In this document: positions 31,878 through 39,784 of the stretch, in pieces | How positions within the stretch are numbered: the first letter of the stretch is position 1 | Layout of the letters: every line of letters begins with the position of its first letter | From: Verrucomicrobiota bacterium | GTDB taxonomy: Bacteria > Verrucomicrobiota > Verrucomicrobiia > Limisphaerales > VHDF01 | Length of the DNA stretch: 46,897 bases | Assembly: GCA_016871495.1 (NCBI GenBank) | Contig: VHDF01000035.1 | Coordinates: 1-46,897, forward strand | Direction of reading: 5' to 3' | The notes under the pieces: model-generated | The model's database searches: none | What the model was told of the DNA's origin: nothing | The model's input: only the letters and a program-made list of their open reading frames with translations | Position numbers and translations under genes: made by a program

Positions 31878-32042
31878 CTAATGGGTGGCGCAACCGTAGC
31901 GGATAAAGGCCGCGATATAGACCACGGAAACACCGAGCATCGGCCAGGCGCCGAGTTTGCCTCCGTGGGACCAATGCCAGATCGACAGCACAAAGGCGGC
32001 CATGATAAAAAGATGAGCGAAGATCGCGGCGAACGCTTTCAT
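31878..32042 (-). CDS. small two-helix membrane protein
   Basis: A 54-residue frame read from the ATG at 32042: two hydrophobic stretches (FAAIFAHLFIMAAFVLSIWH and WPMLGVSVVYIAAFIRY) around a short HGGKLG turn. The same frame stays open upstream into the MITE, but that part is not protein-like. No clear Shine-Dalgarno. I do not recognise the family. The hydrophobic pattern in an otherwise empty gap supports a real gene, but only moderately. Confidence 0.5.
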   Translation of the reverse strand: MKAFAAIFAHLFIMAAFVLSIWHWSHGGKLGAWPMLGVSVVYIAAFIRYGCATH

Positions 32043-32095
32043 CCCGGAAGTTTGCGATGGCTCCCGCCGTTGATCAAGTCCTCTCCCTTGGAAAA

Positions 32096-32218
32096 CAGCA
32101 GTTCTCATTTTGCATGGAACAAGGTGGGGCGCGCACTCCGCAGCGCGCCGAGACCGGCTGTTTCCAAGAGCGGCGCGCTGCGGAGTGCGCGCCCTACCCG
32201 TCAAAATGAGAATTGCTT
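32096..32218. mobile_element. MITE copy 2 (uninterrupted)
   Basis: 123 bp. Left end CAGCAGTTCTCATTTTG (32096-32112), right end 32202-32218 whose reverse complement is AAGCAATTCTCATTTTG. A perfect 9-bp direct repeat CTTGGAAAA flanks it (32087-32095 and 32219-32227). The core is a perfect 24-bp inverted repeat (32127-32150 with 32171-32194) around a 20-base loop. Same ends and same duplication length as 26715-27015. It lies between the small membrane protein gene and rsgA. Confidence 0.88.
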
Positions 32219-32422
32219 CTTGGAAAAAATGCACGGCGCTGGGCTCGCACATGGGTGGGTGCGCGACCGTCCCCGCGGTCGGTTGATGGGGGAACATGCT
32301 CAATGGGGTTCAGTTCAGTTCCTCTCCTGGACGCGCGGCCCGAAGCCACGGCTAAGGAACAATCCATCCGAGAAGGGACTACGCAGGACGCGGATTTTAC
32401 GGATGGACCGAGGGTATCTTTC

Positions 32423-33490
32423 ATGAGCGAGCCTCCGGCAGTCTTTGATTTGGCCGATTTGGGTTGGGACCAGCGGAGGAGCGAGGAATGGGCTTCGCAT
32501 GCCGACAAAGGATGGGTGGCCGGGCGCGTGGCGACCGAAGGGAAGCACGCTTATCGAGTCGTCACGATGGATGGAGAGCGGGAAGCCGTTCTTCCGGGCA
32601 AGCTTTCCCGCCTTCCTTCCGCCGAACTGCCGAAAGTAGGCGACTGGGTGGGAGCCGAACGGTTGCCCGGCGAGGAGAAGCTTCGCATTCAAACGTTCCT
32701 CACTCGTCGCGCCAAACTCGTCCGTAAAGACGCTGGCAAGTCGGTTGAGGAGCAAGTGCTGGCCGCGAATGTCGATCTCGTCTTTGCGGTGCAACCTCTT
32801 GACGACCGTTTCAATCCACGACTGTTGGAACGGCATTTGGTGATGGCTCGAGAAGGCGGAGCGTGTCCGGTTGTGGTTTTGAACAAAGCCGACTTATGCC
32901 GCGACCTCAAAGGGGCCGAACAACTCGCCCGCGAGGCAGCGCCCGGTGTGGAGATCTTCACGGTCAGTGCCAAAACGAGATTGGGAATGGCTCGTCTGCG
33001 GCAAGCCCTCACGGCCGGGCAGACGGCCGTGTTTCTGGGTGCCTCCGGCGTGGGGAAGTCGAGTTTGGTGAATCGGCTTTACGGGGAGTCGGTGCAGGAG
33101 ACGCGGGCGGTGCGTGACACCGATGGCAAGGGCAGGCACACGACCACCTCCCGGGAGTTGATCCTGCTGCCTGGAGGCGGTCTGGTGATCGACACTCCGG
33201 GGCTGCGGGAATTTCATCTTTGGTCGACGGCGGAAGGTTTGGCTCAATCATTTCAGGACATTCTCGAATGGGGCCGCGGATGCCGTTTTCGGGATTGTGC
33301 GCATGTCTCCGAGAATCCTTGCGCGGTCAAAGACGCGGTGGCCCGTGGACTCCTGGATCCGGCGCGTTATGCCAGCTACATCAAGTTGAGTGCGGAAGCG
33401 ACGGCTGTTTCTCGCGATCGGCGGCCGCCCAAGCTCAAGGGTGGAAAACGCCCGCGGCCTGGGGAAGAGGATTGGCAGCACGAGGATTGA
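32423..33490 (+). CDS. rsgA: ribosome small subunit-dependent GTPase A
   Basis: A 355-residue circularly permuted GTPase that assists 30S subunit maturation. An OB-fold occupies about residues 25-100, then the motifs come in permuted order: G4 VVVLNKADLC, G1 FLGASGVGKSSLVN, G2-like RHTTTSREL and G3 VIDTPGLREF. A zinc finger follows with GCRFRDCAHVSENPCAV (Cys-Cys-His-Cys). I chose the ATG at 32423; the frame is open from 32213 but that part is MITE and intergenic DNA. A terminator-like hairpin lies 5 bases after the stop. Confidence 0.95.
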   Translation: MSEPPAVFDLADLGWDQRRSEEWASHADKGWVAGRVATEGKHAYRVVTMDGEREAVLPGKLSRLPSAELPKVGDWVGAERLPGEEKLRIQTFLTRRAKLVRKDAGKSVEEQVLAANVDLVFAVQPLDDRFNPRLLERHLVMAREGGACPVVVLNKADLCRDLKGAEQLAREAAPGVEIFTVSAKTRLGMARLRQALTAGQTAVFLGASGVGKSSLVNRLYGESVQETRAVRDTDGKGRHTTTSRELILLPGGGLVIDTPGLREFHLWSTAEGLAQSFQDILEWGRGCRFRDCAHVSENPCAVKDAVARGLLDPARYASYIKLSAEATAVSRDRRPPKLKGGKRPRPGEEDWQHED

Positions 33491-33495
33491 TCCTA

Positions 33496-33524
33496 CCGAC
33501 GAACTTGATGCTCAAGTTCGTCGG
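33496..33524 (+). terminator. strong hairpin after rsgA
   Basis: Perfect 13-bp arms CCGACGAACTTGA and TCAAGTTCGTCGG with a 3-base loop, extendable by three more pairs across a mismatch, starting 5 bases after the rsgA stop. No T-tract follows. Confidence 0.55.
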
Positions 33525-33686
33525 GAGGTCTGAAGCTCAGGGATGAGCGGTCCGCCCCTTGCCCATGAAGCATCGGCGCTGGAGACCTGAAATCCGCACA
33601 CCCCGGGTATGGGCACCGGGGACGCTGGCATCCCTCCGGGATGCACCGACTTGGGCGACCCGGTGGACCGGTGGTATCGTCGCTGC

Positions 33687-33812
33687 GCTTCTCAACCACC
33701 GGCTAATAGCTGGCAAGCCTCCGGCTTGCGACTGAGCCGCTTCACGTCACTCTGGTCTCACATCCCTTCTGCATCCGTCCCGCATCTCCCGCTCGGGGTC
33801 AGGATGTCTGAA
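33687..33812 (+). repeat. dispersed repeat C, copy 2
   Basis: Matches 1-126 base for base apart from seven substitutions and no gaps. It is directly followed by the palindrome at 33814-33890, while copy 1 is followed by REP-like sequences instead. The right border is therefore real, near base 126 of the unit. Noncoding. Confidence 0.85.
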
Positions 33813-33813
33813 T

Positions 33814-33890
33814 CTGAAAACGGCAATGAATCAGCATCGATCTCTCGCAAGCTTTGACGTATCTCGACGCTGCTGAATTGCCGTTTTCAG
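33814..33890. repeat. 77-bp palindromic element
   Basis: Perfect 14-bp arms CTGAAAACGGCAAT (33814-33827) and ATTGCCGTTTTCAG (33877-33890). The pairing continues inward with ATCAGCA/TGCTGA after a small offset. It abuts repeat C. The shape is MITE-like, but I see no target duplication or second copy. Confidence 0.6.
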
Positions 33891-33988
33891 GTTTAAGATT
33901 CGATCCGCGCCGGGGTGAAATTGAGTGAGTTCTGCGCCCCAGGCCCTTGCCCTGGGACAAACCGCGGAACAGGGACGACATTTCCGGT

Positions 33989-34777
33989 CTAGGCGGGGGA
34001 GAAAGGGTTGCCTTTTGAATTCGAATTCAGCTTGGGCAAATGCAGGGGGGCGAAGGCCACGTAGATCCAGCCGATGGGGAAATGCAGGGCAAAAGCGATC
34101 AGCAAAGCGATCAAGGGGATCCAGCGCAGGCCGTAGAGTGCGATGGCGCCGGTCAGAAAAAGTGCACCGGGGAGCAGGGCTGCCGCCGTGAGTTTGAGAG
34201 CTCCAGAAGCGTCGCAATGTCGATCAAAATAGAACGCGATAAAGCGAGCTCCCGGGGCGTAAACCAGCATGAGTGAAACCCACGAAATCCCCAGAAAAAT
34301 CATCGTTCCACTCGCGATTCCGGCCAGGAGCAGCGGCTGGAACGAGGTCCACCAAGCCAGAGTTTGCACCGGATCCAGGGGCATATTCAGCTGGTGCCGC
34401 GGTGGAAGGTCGAGGAATCCGAGCAGGGAACGCAGCCGGTCCGAATGACGTCCGATTTCCCACTGAAAATCCGCCGCCTGTCCGGTGTCGCCCTCCGGGT
34501 CGAGATTCAGGATCATGGCGAACCAGGCATTTTCGCCGAGCAGCTTTGAACCTGCAGCGGGCCAGTGAAGGCGGCCTGATTGCAAAGCGGCACCCGGAGG
34601 GATGGCACCGATGGACTGACGCACGACAGGGAAGATCCGGGCGTGGCAGAACCAAGCGACCAGCACTGCGCAACCGAGCGCGACGGCGAACTGGGCGGCC
34701 CACAGTCTGAACCAGGACGCGACGGCGAACTGGGCCGTCCCGCCGACCGTGAGCGGTTGCGGGAATCGCGGCTTCAT
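33989..34777 (-). CDS. polytopic membrane protein of unknown function
   Basis: 262 residues. One hydrophobic segment near the start (AAQFAVALGCAVLVAWFC), a soluble stretch of about 90 residues, then about four membrane segments (LLLAGIASGTMIFLGISWVS, LTAAALLPGALFLTGAIALY, IPLIALLIAFALHFPIGWIY). The layout is loosely like YIP1-type proteins, but I do not recognise a family. The N-terminus contains an in-frame 17-bp duplication (34680-34696 and 34719-34735), so AQFAVA appears twice. A later start is possible. It lies 115 bases after the 150-residue gene on the same strand. Confidence 0.65.
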   Translation of the reverse strand: MKPRFPQPLTVGGTAQFAVASWFRLWAAQFAVALGCAVLVAWFCHARIFPVVRQSIGAIPPGAALQSGRLHWPAAGSKLLGENAWFAMILNLDPEGDTGQAADFQWEIGRHSDRLRSLLGFLDLPPRHQLNMPLDPVQTLAWWTSFQPLLLAGIASGTMIFLGISWVSLMLVYAPGARFIAFYFDRHCDASGALKLTAAALLPGALFLTGAIALYGLRWIPLIALLIAFALHFPIGWIYVAFAPLHLPKLNSNSKGNPFSPA

Positions 34778-34892
34778 GAGGGAATTTCAGCGTCCGGCAT
34801 GACGTCTCGTTCGGCGACCTCGACGAGAGCCCACGCCGCAGCGAAGGCCGCCTTTCGCACTCCGTGCCGTGAGCCCCTCGTCGCGAACTCCG

Positions 34893-35345
34893 TCAGGAGC
34901 TCTGGGCGGGCGGCTCAGTGGCCGGAGCGGACGCGGCGGCCCCTGGAGCGGGCGGTGTCAGTGTCAAAGGCAAAGGATAACGCAGTTTCATGACGTCATC
35001 CACCAGGACCTCCACATAGTAAGTTCCCGCCGCCTTGAATTCGACTTGGCCGAAGACGCTGACGTTGGTCGAGTTATGGGCGATATCCTGCAGCGCGAAT
35101 TTTACCTGGCTCTTGCGCAAGACGGTGGTTTGGTCGGCAGCGATCAGGCGGACTGATTCGGTGAACTGCCCGACCCCTGCCGTCCAGCGGTTGAACACGC
35201 AGATTTTGAAAGCGGTGATTGGGACTTGAGGGACGCGCACGAACGCGACCACGCCGAGGATGATAAAGTTGCCGCTGGCTTCCTGGCGGACATCTTCGCA
35301 CAGGAGGGAGCACTGCAGGTCAGGGAGAATGCGGGCGGGTTGCAT
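34893..35345 (-). CDS. conserved hypothetical protein, DUF6941-like
   Basis: 150 residues, no signal peptide. The start (LPDLQCSLLCEDVRQEASGN, then FIILGVVAFVRVPQVP) and the mostly beta-strand pattern through FKAAGTYYVEVLVDD resemble a small soluble family that I recall as DUF6941. The last 25 residues are Ala/Pro-rich. Function unknown. It is 71 bases downstream of folD on the same strand. Confidence 0.65.
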   Translation of the reverse strand: MQPARILPDLQCSLLCEDVRQEASGNFIILGVVAFVRVPQVPITAFKICVFNRWTAGVGQFTESVRLIAADQTTVLRKSQVKFALQDIAHNSTNVSVFGQVEFKAAGTYYVEVLVDDVMKLRYPLPLTLTPPAPGAAASAPATEPPAQSS

Positions 35346-35416
35346 GGGGAGACTTGGAATCGGTTGGGTCTGATTTCAGTTGTTGCAGTGATGGAACGAA
35401 AAAGGGGTTGCCGGCA

Positions 35417-36307
35417 TCAACCGGCGCCTGCCAGCTCCGCGGCGCGCACGGTGTTGCGCATGAGCATCGCGATCGTCATCGGCCCCACGCCTCCAGGATT
35501 GGGCGTGATTTTTCCCGCGATTTGGCGGACGGCCTCAAAATCGACGTCCCCCACCAGGCGCGTGCCACTCTTGGCCGAGGGATCCGCGATGCGGTTGACC
35601 CCCACATCGATGACGACGGCGCCCGGCTTGACCATGGCGGCGGTAACGAATCGAGGGACCCCCATGGCGGCGATCAGGATATCGGCGCGGCGAGTGTGAT
35701 CGGTCAAGTCGCGCGTTCGGGAGTGACAGAGGGTGACCGTGGCGTCGGCGTGGACGTCTTTTTGAATGAGCATTGCCGCCATGGGTTTTCCCACAATATT
35801 GCCGCGGCCCAGAATCACCACGTGCGAGCCCGGAATTTCCACCTCCGAGCGAACGAGCAACTCCAGGACCCCTGCCGGGGTGCAGGGCCTGAATCCGTCG
35901 CGTTCCCCCAGCATGAGACGTCCGACGTTTTCCGGGTGGAAGCCATCGACATCCTTCCGAGGCGAGACAGAGGCGTAGACTCTTTCCGACACGCTGGGCG
36001 GGGGGAGAGGCGCCTGGACGAGGATGCCATGCACGGAACGGTCCCGATTGAGGTCATGGATGCGCCGGAGCAGTTCTGCTTCGGAGGTCGTGGCTGGCAG
36101 AACGATGGTTTGGGAGGCGATGCCGAGTTTGGCGCTCGCCTGTTCCTTCATGCCCACATAAACCTTCGAGGCGGGGTCTTCGCCTACACGGATGAAAACC
36201 AATCCTGGCACGATACCGCGTGCGATCAGCCCTTGGGCACGCTGGGCGGACTCTTCCAGGATTTGGCCGGCAATCGCCCGTCCGTCGATGAGTTGAGCTT
36301 CCGGCAC
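35417..36307 (-). CDS. folD: bifunctional methylenetetrahydrofolate dehydrogenase / methenyltetrahydrofolate cyclohydrolase
   Basis: A 296-residue enzyme that interconverts methylene-, methenyl- and formyl-tetrahydrofolate in the cytoplasm. Visible: the catalytic Lys in SKVYVGMKEQA, GILVQAPLPP, the substrate-binding KDVDGFHPENVGRL, the NADP site VVILGRGNIVGKP, and the C-terminal signature ITPNPGGVGPMTIAML. It begins 6 bases after the stop of the SH3b gene, so it belongs to the rluB-SH3b-folD run. Confidence 0.97.
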   Translation of the reverse strand: MPEAQLIDGRAIAGQILEESAQRAQGLIARGIVPGLVFIRVGEDPASKVYVGMKEQASAKLGIASQTIVLPATTSEAELLRRIHDLNRDRSVHGILVQAPLPPPSVSERVYASVSPRKDVDGFHPENVGRLMLGERDGFRPCTPAGVLELLVRSEVEIPGSHVVILGRGNIVGKPMAAMLIQKDVHADATVTLCHSRTRDLTDHTRRADILIAAMGVPRFVTAAMVKPGAVVIDVGVNRIADPSAKSGTRLVGDVDFEAVRQIAGKITPNPGGVGPMTIAMLMRNTVRAAELAGAG

Positions 36308-36313
36308 GGTTAA

Positions 36314-37381
36314 TCAGGGCACGATTCTAAGATCTTCGACGTCAATGATCGGGGTGTTGGGCCAGCGGCGATCCACGAGTTCTTCGCCGGTGACAAGCAG
36401 TTTGCGGCCGACGAAATCTTTGAGGGTGATACCGAGTTTATGGGTGACCAGGAAGTTGATCACGCGACCCGACTCTTCGCTGACGAGCTGGTAGTCGTCC
36501 GGCGCTTGGATGTTGCGCGCCTTTTTCACGATGCCTTCACGGGAAATCACGCGTTTCGGGGGCGGCTCCTCGTTTGAAGGGCTTGGGCGTGCGGAAGTGA
36601 CTGGCGGTTCGGCGGGGGCAAGATTCGTGGGCTCGGGTTTCGGAGGAGATAAGGTTGCGGTTGCTGCCACCGGAGTTTCGGGGGCCGGAGGCGGGGTCGG
36701 CGCCTTCACACTTTCCGTCGAGGGTGGGTTGGAATTGGAAGCAGGCGGTACCGCCGGTTTCGCCACATCGGGGGCGCTGGACAAATCCCTTACGGGCAGC
36801 GGCGTCTGGATCGTTACGGGTGGCGGGGCTTTGGTATTGGGAGCTGAGGCGACGGGAGGAACACTGGCCGGCGGATGCATGGGGGCGGCCCCGCGGGTGA
36901 TCAAATCGGCGGCGACGAAACCGAACGTGTTGGTGGGGGCTTCGATCTCCATCCAGTCTCCGACGGTGCGGATCTCTTTCAGGACCGCGCCTTTATCGAC
37001 CGTGCCTAGAATGCTGTAGTTTTCGCCGACGCCTCCGCGGATGTTCAATTTCCGGACGGTGACCGACTTGGAGGCCGGATCGACGTGGGAAGCGTTGACC
37101 CAGACCGGCGTGTTGGCGGGCATGCGGATCTTGAGCCAGGCCGGGGGTGTGCCGGTTTCCTGCTTGGCCCCTGCGGCTGCGGCTTCGTCAAGGATGACCA
37201 CCGATTCACCCTTGCTCAATTGGGTGATCACCTCGCTCTGCAGCGAGGCTTTGCCTCGCACGTTGACGCGATCTGCGCGTACCGAGCCGAGGTCCGATGC
37301 GTTTTGCGCCTGCAGCCCCGCTGCCAGGAGGGCTAAACAGGCACGGCCGAGGATTCGCCGCCAAAAGGGAGACGATGTCAT
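36314..37381 (-). CDS. exported bacterial SH3-domain protein
   Basis: 355 residues with a signal peptide (ACLALLAAGLQAQ). Two SH3b domains are visible: about 30-100 (VRADRVNVRGKASLQSEVIT) and about 105-165 (VTVRKLNIRGGVGENYSILG). A Pro/Ala-rich linker of about 120 residues follows, then a conserved C-terminal segment (NIQAPDDYQLVSEESGRVIN ... GRKLLVTGEELVDRRW) that looks OB-fold-like. SH3b domains often bind peptidoglycan, so an envelope role is inferred. Its ATG overlaps the stop of the pseudouridine synthase gene by 4 bases, so the two are co-translated despite unrelated functions. Confidence 0.85.
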   Translation of the reverse strand: MTSSPFWRRILGRACLALLAAGLQAQNASDLGSVRADRVNVRGKASLQSEVITQLSKGESVVILDEAAAAGAKQETGTPPAWLKIRMPANTPVWVNASHVDPASKSVTVRKLNIRGGVGENYSILGTVDKGAVLKEIRTVGDWMEIEAPTNTFGFVAADLITRGAAPMHPPASVPPVASAPNTKAPPPVTIQTPLPVRDLSSAPDVAKPAVPPASNSNPPSTESVKAPTPPPAPETPVAATATLSPPKPEPTNLAPAEPPVTSARPSPSNEEPPPKRVISREGIVKKARNIQAPDDYQLVSEESGRVINFLVTHKLGITLKDFVGRKLLVTGEELVDRRWPNTPIIDVEDLRIVP

Positions 37382-38088
37382 ACGGTTGCCAGTAAAGTTT
37401 TTATCTCGGGCGCTGTCAATGTCCTCCAGCGCCCCGGTTTCAGTGAAGCCAGCTTGATGGAACCGATTTGGAGGCGGACGAGGCGAAGCACTTCGTGTCC
37501 CAGGACTTCCATCATGCGCCGCACTTCATGGTTTTTGCCTTCGGTGATGACAATTTCAAGCACGCTCACGGAGTTGCTCGATGAGATCAAGCGTGCGAAG
37601 GCCGCTTTCAGGCGCTCGCCCTCGTGTTCGACGCCCTGCCGGAGTCGGCCCAGTCCGTCGGGATGGAAGCGTCCGGCGACTGTGACCACGTACGTTTTCC
37701 GGACCTGATAGCGTGGATGCGTCTGCCGCAGGCAAAAATCCCCGTCGTTGGTCAGGAAAATCAAACCTTCACTCTCCCGGTCCAGGCGGCCGACGGGATA
37801 GACATTACTCCATTCGGCCGGGAGGAGATCCATGATGCTTGGACGTCCTTCCGGGTCTTTCCTGGTGCAGAGCACGCCTTTCGGTTTGTGCAGCGCCAGG
37901 TAGATCTTGCGCTTGATTTTGACGGGATCGCCATCCACGGCAATCCGGTCACGCTCCGGGTCCGCCTTTGCCCCGAGTTGGCTGACGGCCTTGCCGTTGA
38001 CCGTGACTCGTCCCGCGGTGATGAATTGCTCCGCGGCTCGCCTGGAAGCGATGCCGGCGTCGGCGAGAATCTTTTGCAGTCGGATCAA
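37378..38088 (-). CDS. RluB/RsuA-family pseudouridine synthase
   Basis: A 236-residue enzyme that makes pseudouridine in rRNA. An S4 RNA-binding domain opens the protein (IRLQKILADAGIASRRAAEQ), followed by the catalytic core with the active Asp in YPVGRLDRESEGLIFLTNDG, then KTYVVTVAG and GKNHEVRRMMEVLGHEVLRL. The family covers RsuA (16S) and RluB/RluE/RluF (23S); RluB is the closest guess. First gene of a run with the SH3b protein and folD. Confidence 0.93.
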   Translation of the reverse strand: MIRLQKILADAGIASRRAAEQFITAGRVTVNGKAVSQLGAKADPERDRIAVDGDPVKIKRKIYLALHKPKGVLCTRKDPEGRPSIMDLLPAEWSNVYPVGRLDRESEGLIFLTNDGDFCLRQTHPRYQVRKTYVVTVAGRFHPDGLGRLRQGVEHEGERLKAAFARLISSSNSVSVLEIVITEGKNHEVRRMMEVLGHEVLRLVRLQIGSIKLASLKPGRWRTLTAPEIKTLLATV

Positions 38089-38295
38089 GATATGGGGGAG
38101 GTGAGGTTCCGAAGAGGAACGATGACGTCCTCACCCGGTGAACATACCTGAAGTCAACCCGGTTGGGGAAACCTTTTTGGAAAGGACTCAAGAGCCTTGA
38201 CTGCGCAAGGCTTGGGAGCAGGTAAGGATTGAAGCCGTCAGGAGGACTTCTCCACCAGCTCCGGAGCGTTCCGGAAGGATGCGAATGGGGGCGGA

Positions 38296-38448
38296 CTACT
38301 CGGGCTTCGTTTTGCGAAGGCCCGTAACCCGTTCGCCATCCTTGTACTGGCCGCGTTTGCGCAGGAGTTCGACGCGCTCGAAGCGCTTCAACACGTTTCG
38401 TTTTGCGCCCATGCTGCTGGACGCCCGGAGGCTGCGATGCTGTGACAT
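38296..38448 (-). CDS. small basic protein (Verrucomicrobia/Chlamydiae family)
   Basis: A 50-residue frame from ATG 38448 to TAG: MSQHRSLRASSS, then MGAKRNVLKRFERVELLRKR, then GQYKDGERVTGLRKTKPE. It is rich in Arg and Lys. It matches the short basic proteins I remember from Verrucomicrobia and Chlamydiae (TIGR04137), whose members share the SQHRSL, RNVLKRFERV and GLRKTK blocks. Their function is unknown; nucleic-acid or ribosome binding is suspected from charge alone. No strong Shine-Dalgarno is visible. rluB lies 207 bases downstream on the same strand. Confidence 0.85.
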   Translation of the reverse strand: MSQHRSLRASSSMGAKRNVLKRFERVELLRKRGQYKDGERVTGLRKTKPE

Positions 38449-38520
38449 AGCTGAATGCGTCCGCGGCTGGCTGTCCCATGACCTTGATCGGCCTGGGAAC
38501 GCCCCCGCGAAAGGTGGGTG

Positions 38521-38548
38521 GTTCTAGCAAACATCCCGGGGAATGCAA
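38521..38548 (-). promoter_or_regulatory. possible promoter of the small basic protein gene
   Basis: On the minus strand TTGCAT (38548-38543), 16-base spacer, TAGAAC (38526-38521), about 70 bases before the ATG. The hexamers match the sigma70 consensus only partly, so this is tentative. Confidence 0.25.
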
Positions 38549-38576
38549 CCGGTTATTTTTATGGTTGCAGTAAAGC

Positions 38577-38933
38577 GGTGCCTCCAGAGGTGGTCGGTGA
38601 CCGGGTTGTCGTGGTCACGCCGACAGCCCTGTCTGCAGTGGCGCAGGCTGCCCAGCCTGCGGGGCGACGAAGGAAACTAGCCCGCATAGTTATGCACGGG
38701 ACGCCCGGTGAGGACACCGGGCCTACAAACACAGAGGCAGGCGTGATGGTAGGCCGCGTGCCCTCACGCGGCAAACTGTAGCGGATTCAAGCTCAGTATG
38801 AATGATCCGGGCCAGGCGCGTGGAGAGCATGGAAGGGCATCGTTCTTCATCCGCCGGGCCGCCGGGCCGTCGGCGATACGGCAGGCCTGGGCAGCCTGCG
38901 CCACACGACCGACCACTTCGGTATCCACGGCCC
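38577..38933 (-). repeat. structured repeat A, copy 3, inverted and interrupted
   Basis: Reverse complement of repeat A in two parts: the right half at about 38577-38675 and the left half at about 38815-38930. GTAAAGC flanks the whole (38570-38576 and 38934-38940), which may be a target duplication. The 139-bp insert (38676-38814) carries two hairpins, CCCGGTG/CACCGGG (38704-38721) and GCCGCGTG/CACGCGGC (38753-38772), and has no coding potential. Confidence 0.75.
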
Positions 38934-38941
38934 GTAAAGCA

Positions 38942-39015
38942 GGGCATCCACAGGTTGTCGGTGATGCGCGCGGCAGCGCCGTGAACGGCGCGCCCCGACA
39001 ACCAGCGGATGCACC
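38942..39015. repeat. small palindromic element sharing repeat A ends
   Basis: The left end GGGCATCCACAGGTTGTCGG (38942-38961) is inverted at the right end (38995-39015, ending GGATGCACC). The core contains the REP-like palindrome GCGCCGTGAACGGCGC at 38976-38991. The right end matches repeat A's right end (CCGACAAC ... GGATGCACC), which links the two repeat types. A similar right end without a partner follows the palindrome at 46314-46338. Confidence 0.65.
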
Positions 39016-39117
39016 GCCAGTCAAGAGGGAACGGTTTGCGATGAGGATTCTGAAGCGATCGAACGGGAAAAGAAGCTCTGGAAATCGAGGATGAGGTCGG
39101 AAGCCGATGATTTCCTG

Positions 39118-39762
39118 TCAGATCTGGGAGTCCTTCCTCAACACGCCTTCCAAGACTTTCCAGATATTCCCGGCCAGGATCTCTTGACCCTCCGCCGTAG
39201 GATGGATGCGGTCGGGTTGGTTGAGTTCTGGCACCCCGCCGACACCTTCAAGTAGGAAAGGCACGAGATCGACCCGATGTTTTGCCGCCAATTCCGGATA
39301 GATCACGCGGAAAGCTTCGGTGAAGGCGTCCCCCATGTTGGGAGGCATTTGCATGCCGGCCAGGACAATTCGAATCTTGGGGTACTTGCCTTTCGCTTTC
39401 TCAATCATCTTTTCAAGGTTGGCGCGGGTCGTGGCAGGTTGGATCCCGCGTAGTCCGTCGTTACCTCCCAACTCGATGAGAAGCACATGAATCTCCCGGC
39501 GCAACAGCCAATCCAGCCGTCTTAATCCTCCCGCTGTGGTGTCGCCGCTGACTCCGGCATTGATCACTTCGAAGGCGAGGCCCGCGGCATCCGCTCTCCG
39601 CTGGAGCAGCGCGGGGAACGCCTGGGCAGGATCGAGTCCGTATCCGGCCGCCAGACTGTCTCCCAGGACCAGCACGGTTCGTTTGGCCGGCGGAGCATCG
39701 GGGGTGGACCAAGCTGTCGTGATGAAGCCCGCCAGCGCCCCGGCGAAGGTTCTGCGTTTCAT
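39118..39762 (-). CDS. SGNH/GDSL esterase, TesA-like arylesterase
   Basis: A 214-residue hydrolase with a signal-like start (GALAGFITTAW). SGNH blocks are visible: LVLGDSLAAGYGL (Ser nucleophile), the Gly in NAGVSGDTT, ELGGNDGLRG (Asn) and the Asp/His pair in QPDRIHPTAEG. This matches periplasmic TesA-type lysophospholipase/arylesterases. I chose the ATG at 39762. The frame is open up to 39915, but that part overlaps the glgP gene and is not family-like. It begins 22 bases after the glgP stop and is probably co-transcribed. Confidence 0.92.
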   Translation of the reverse strand: MKRRTFAGALAGFITTAWSTPDAPPAKRTVLVLGDSLAAGYGLDPAQAFPALLQRRADAAGLAFEVINAGVSGDTTAGGLRRLDWLLRREIHVLLIELGGNDGLRGIQPATTRANLEKMIEKAKGKYPKIRIVLAGMQMPPNMGDAFTEAFRVIYPELAAKHRVDLVPFLLEGVGGVPELNQPDRIHPTAEGQEILAGNIWKVLEGVLRKDSQI

Positions 39763-39784
39763 CAGCGGAATCTTCACGGTCCGG

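Larger units (their letters stand above)
33525..33988. other. gene-free region after rsgA
   Basis: About 460 bases between rsgA and the membrane-protein gene. It holds a short hairpin at 33628-33644 (GCATCCC/GGGATGC), repeat C copy 2 and the palindromic element at 33814-33890. Nothing coding is supported. Confidence 0.6.
38570..39117. other. gene-free repeat island
   Basis: About 550 bases with no gene. It holds repeat A copy 3 split by a 139-bp insert, then a small element with related ends (38942-39015). The last 100 bases, up to the end of the esterase gene, show nothing recognisable. Confidence 0.7.

Noticed and set aside
32213-32422. Longer N-terminus for rsgA
   Set aside because: The extra 70 codons read through the MITE end and intergenic DNA and have no RsgA similarity. 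The ATG at 32423 fits the family.
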